Source: Cymbidium sinense (taxonomy: Eukaryota > Streptophyta > Magnoliopsida > Asparagales > Orchidaceae). Taken from it: DNA of 64,000 bases. The notes under the pieces are model-generated. The model was not told the DNA's origin. It searched no databases and saw nothing but the letters and a program-made list of their open reading frames with translations. Shown piece after piece: positions 60,900-64,000 of the stretch. The translations under genes were made by a program, and so were the position numbers. Location: assembly GCA_021442155.1 (NCBI GenBank), contig CM038225.1:79806925-79870924 (forward strand), in the 5' to 3' direction. The stretch's first letter is position 1; each line of letters begins with the position of its first letter.

Positions 60900-61290
60900 T
60901 TTGTATAAGTAAGAACGTTAGCAGGTATATTCGTCTGGACATCCTAGGGACGCATGACTTTAAGTAGCCCTAAGGAGGTTCCTACCTCATTCCCTTGGTG
61001 TGAAACAATGGCGACGTACCTGCTTGATTTCATTCTTATGCATTTGGACATCTTAATCTAGATAGATCTTTAATTCATTTACACAAAATAAATCAATCAA
61101 ATCAAAAATACAATTTTTGCATGGCTTTCTATTCTTGTAGTTGTTTATACATCCATATGTATCTAAGGATAGCCGGTATATTAGTCTAGACATCCCAGGG
61201 ATGCATGACTTTAAGTAGCCCTAAGGAGGTTCCTACCTTGTTCCCTTGGTGTAGAACAATGACGACATACTCGCTTAAAACTTTTATACA
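60900..61290 (-). repeat. Two tandem units of about 255 bp in copy 3
   Basis: GTCTGGACATCCTAGGGA (60931) and GTCTAGACATCCCAGGGA (61182), each followed by GCATGACTTTAAGTAGCCC and AAGGAGGTTCCTACC. They are the inverse of the three units in copy 2. Confidence 0.8.
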
Positions 61291-64000
61291 TATGAATGTG
61301 TACTTAGCTAATGAATAAAGATCCCCCTTTTTCTATTAAAAAGATATGCATTCATACTTTATTTAATTGGTTGAGATGATTAGACATGTGATTTAAGTTT
61401 CTTTCCTTATGCTTTTGTATAAGAATTTATATAGAGCTTTAAATTAATATGTCAAAATCATTCAACCAAATGAAATATTAATTCCAAATACATTTACTCA
61501 CATTCATAATTTAAATGTGCTAAGATACAAATTGCATGTATAGCTATGCTTAGGATTTAATCATATGCATGATATACATGATTGAAAGAAATGAATAAAC
61601 ATGTGTTATGTGATAGTAATTCATTCTAACTAATCTTAAGATACCTTTCTTATTGAATGAGTTTATTTAAAGTGAACCTAAACTTAGGACTAATTACAAC
61701 ATGTAATAAGCCATTCACTAAAGGGAATTAATTAACTAATTTTTTTTAGATGTGACTTAAGGTAGGGATAAAAGAGAGTGATCATTTCTTTCTTTCTCTT
61801 CATAACACTTAGTTGTTGAGTGTTGGTCAAGTGAAATAAAAGAAAACATTAAGTAAAATTTGCAAATTAATTAAACCATTTAAAGTCAAACCACACTTTA
61901 TAATTAAATGTCCTTCATACTTAGAAAATCTTAACTAAAGCCTAGCTAGGACATACCACACAAGCTCTAACACACACATTAGATTAGGTCACCACTTCTA
62001 GCTTTATGTTAGGGCAGTGTATAGTTTGATTTATGCTTATTTTATGATGTATTATTGTAGACTAGATGTTAGGGTGTATGTTTTGTAGATTGGATGTTAG
62101 GCCGTGATTAGCCTAATCATATTTTATGCAGGAGATTATGCTTAAGGGGTGCTTAAAATAAATATAAATGCTCTCTTTTGTAGGTTGCTTAACCCCTAAG
62201 CATAATCTATATTAGGACAGGTGGACTTGGTTACCTATGTGCAGGGGATAAGTCTAAATTATTCATATAACTGCTTAGGTTGTTTGGTGTATTTTGCTAA
62301 CATTTATTTTGCAGGTGTAGTTACATTTACATTTTCATTCGTTTAATGCAATTGTGCATTAGGAATTTGGTTAGGTGTTATGGGGGTTAAGTTGAACATT
62401 GGGAAAATGGTTTAATCCTGGGGTGCAATGTGATGCTTAGAAGCCTACGAAATCAAATGGAGCAAGTCAAATGAAGAGATGGAGGGAGCATGGAGACTTG
62501 AAGATCCCCCATAACACTTATCATTTTATAATTTGTAATTATTCTTTCATATGCCAGGATATATAAGGGTAGAGCTCAGCTACCCACCTTTTTCTTTTTT
62601 GGGTTGTACGGCAGTACTCAACTGTGCTGGCCTATTATTCTTTTATGTTGAGGTTATAAATTATTTGAGGATTTGTTTACAATGTGCAATAGAAATGATA
62701 TGTATTTTTCTAATTTCTTCATGTATGATGAATTAATGTGTGGTCTGGATCCACTTAGGCTCTTAGAAAAAAATAAATATTCTACCCCGACTATAACTCA
62801 TAATTAAAATTTTAAAAAAACCCATAACCTCACATAAAGCCTAGGCATTAAATCAAGATAATAAAATTTTTAGCAACCCCTTAGCTGGATGTTGTATGCT
62901 TAATATCATGCATGTCATTTTGTTTCACTCTTGCCAAGAGAGGGTTTCCATCTTTGCCAGATAGGGAAAAGGCTTGACCTTTGAGAGTCAATAATGGAAA
63001 ACACCTCTTTCTCTTTTAATTTGGCCCATAATCAACTTCATCATACATTTAGGCCTATAAAATCCTATGGCCTGTGTCAAAAATAAAGAGTCAAAATCAA
63101 ATAAAATTTGATAAGATTTGTATTAGACTAAGTCATTATTCATACCACTCATGCTCTAGTCTCTTAGGCAATGAGTTTAAGGACTTTCATTTTCTTTCCA
63201 AATAATAACATCATAACCATCTTGCAAAATATATGACTTGACCACATGGTTTTAAAACGTAGGAGGAGTTAGTTGACTGCCACTCCAGGCAGTTATAAGT
63301 CCAGCAGTCAGGTGGTTTACCTTCTCTTGTGGAGGTAAAAAATATACCCACTTTCGCCTTAGATATAGGTCATGCTTTGGCCCTCGCTAAAGCTCCTTAG
63401 ATTTAGGCTCCGAGGTTGTTGTTTTCCTTTGGGGCTATAAGCATAAATCCTCACCTCTTTGGCATTTTCATAATCTTGTATTGTGGAATTACAAGTCCTA
63501 GATTTTTTATAAAATTTCAACTCAAATATATAATTCTCCTCAATTTTGAACATATAAAGCCCAACCATAGGATAGTTCGGGATGCTCATTAGGCTTCCTT
63601 GTATCATGAGATCTCTTACTCATCTCCTTTTGACTTTGATAATAAATCTCTCCTTTCAATTTATCCCATTTGATCTTCCAAATATAATCAATTTATTGAT
63701 AGGCCGATCTTTGCATTCTTTGGAGATAACAATTGCCTACTTTAATCGAGAGTATTCCTAAGGAAGTCACATTCCTTAGGATGTAATTAACTACGAGGGC
63801 TTACCCCCATAAGTAACTTTAGAACCCAGTTTAAATAAACCCTACTTTATTCATCCATGTAAAGTAGGGAAAAAATCTCTGGAATATTTGAAGTCTCATC
63901 ATGCTTTGGAGTTATTATTAGGTGATTAGGTCTATCATAGGGTAGTGATTTCTATCTTTCAAGATAGTGTACTATTCCTTGATTTCTATCACCTCAATAA

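Larger units (their letters stand above)
56045..64000 (-). repeat. Copy 3 of the long repeat family, right arm of the inverted repeat, cut by the window end
   Basis: The reverse complement of this stretch follows copy 2 in order. The final bases (complement of TTATTGAGGTGATAGAAATC at the window end) correspond to about 48815 in copy 2, so almost the whole arm is present. Many CCAATTTGACCC-like motifs here mirror the GGGTCAAATTGG-like motifs of copy 2. No coding domain was found. Confidence 0.65.

Overview
The window looks like transposon-dense intergenic DNA from a flowering plant. It is AT-rich, with plant Ty1-copia, Ty3-gypsy, LINE, MITE and Mutator-like (MULE) relics, plant-specific FAR1 and Ulp1-type sequences, plant-like splice sites and no bacterial-style operons. 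A monocot such as a palm is my guess, but nothing seen fixes the species. I recognised no intact host gene. The only host-like coding sequence is the first exon of a small membrane-protein gene (26529-26683, minus). I recognised no tRNA, rRNA or CRISPR array.

Region 1 (1-8.4 kb): GC-rich tandem repeats and a probable Copia LTR (1-2.1 kb). Then comes the 5' half of a minus-strand Ty1-copia element (LTR 4645-5045, primer-binding site, leader, decayed gag and protease down to about 2.1 kb), whose LTR edge directly abuts a decayed LINE reverse-transcriptase fragment. Two MITE-like inverted-repeat elements follow.

Region 2 (8.4-26.4 kb), the most interesting part: an ~18-kb MULE-like element with ~280-bp decayed terminal inverted repeats. 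Inside each end is a long array of ~146-bp tandem units, each with a 20-bp perfect palindrome (TGTACTCTCATGAGAGTACA), and the two arrays are in opposite orientation. Two convergent decayed genes lie between them: a plant-mobile-domain/Ulp1-protease-like gene reading inward from the left array, and a FAR1-type transposase reading inward from the right array. A third, diverged array sits behind the Ulp1 gene. The right end lies just inside the first intron of the host exon.

Region 3 (27.7-39.1 kb): a second, MuDR-like MULE with ~150-bp inverted repeats, a near-perfect 9-bp target duplication and a decayed minus-strand transposase. A ~6.4-kb palindrome of two non-autonomous LTR elements in head-to-head inverted arrangement is inserted in the 5' part of its transposase gene, flanked by an 85-bp direct duplication of that gene.

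Region 4 (39.1-64 kb): three copies of a long, apparently non-coding repeat family. One is direct (about 39.8-46.8 kb). The other two form a ~15-kb inverted repeat (48.8-64 kb) centred near 56.0 kb. A decayed Ty3-gypsy integrase lies between the first and second copies. Coding claims come from manual translation and family recognition; no search or alignment was run.
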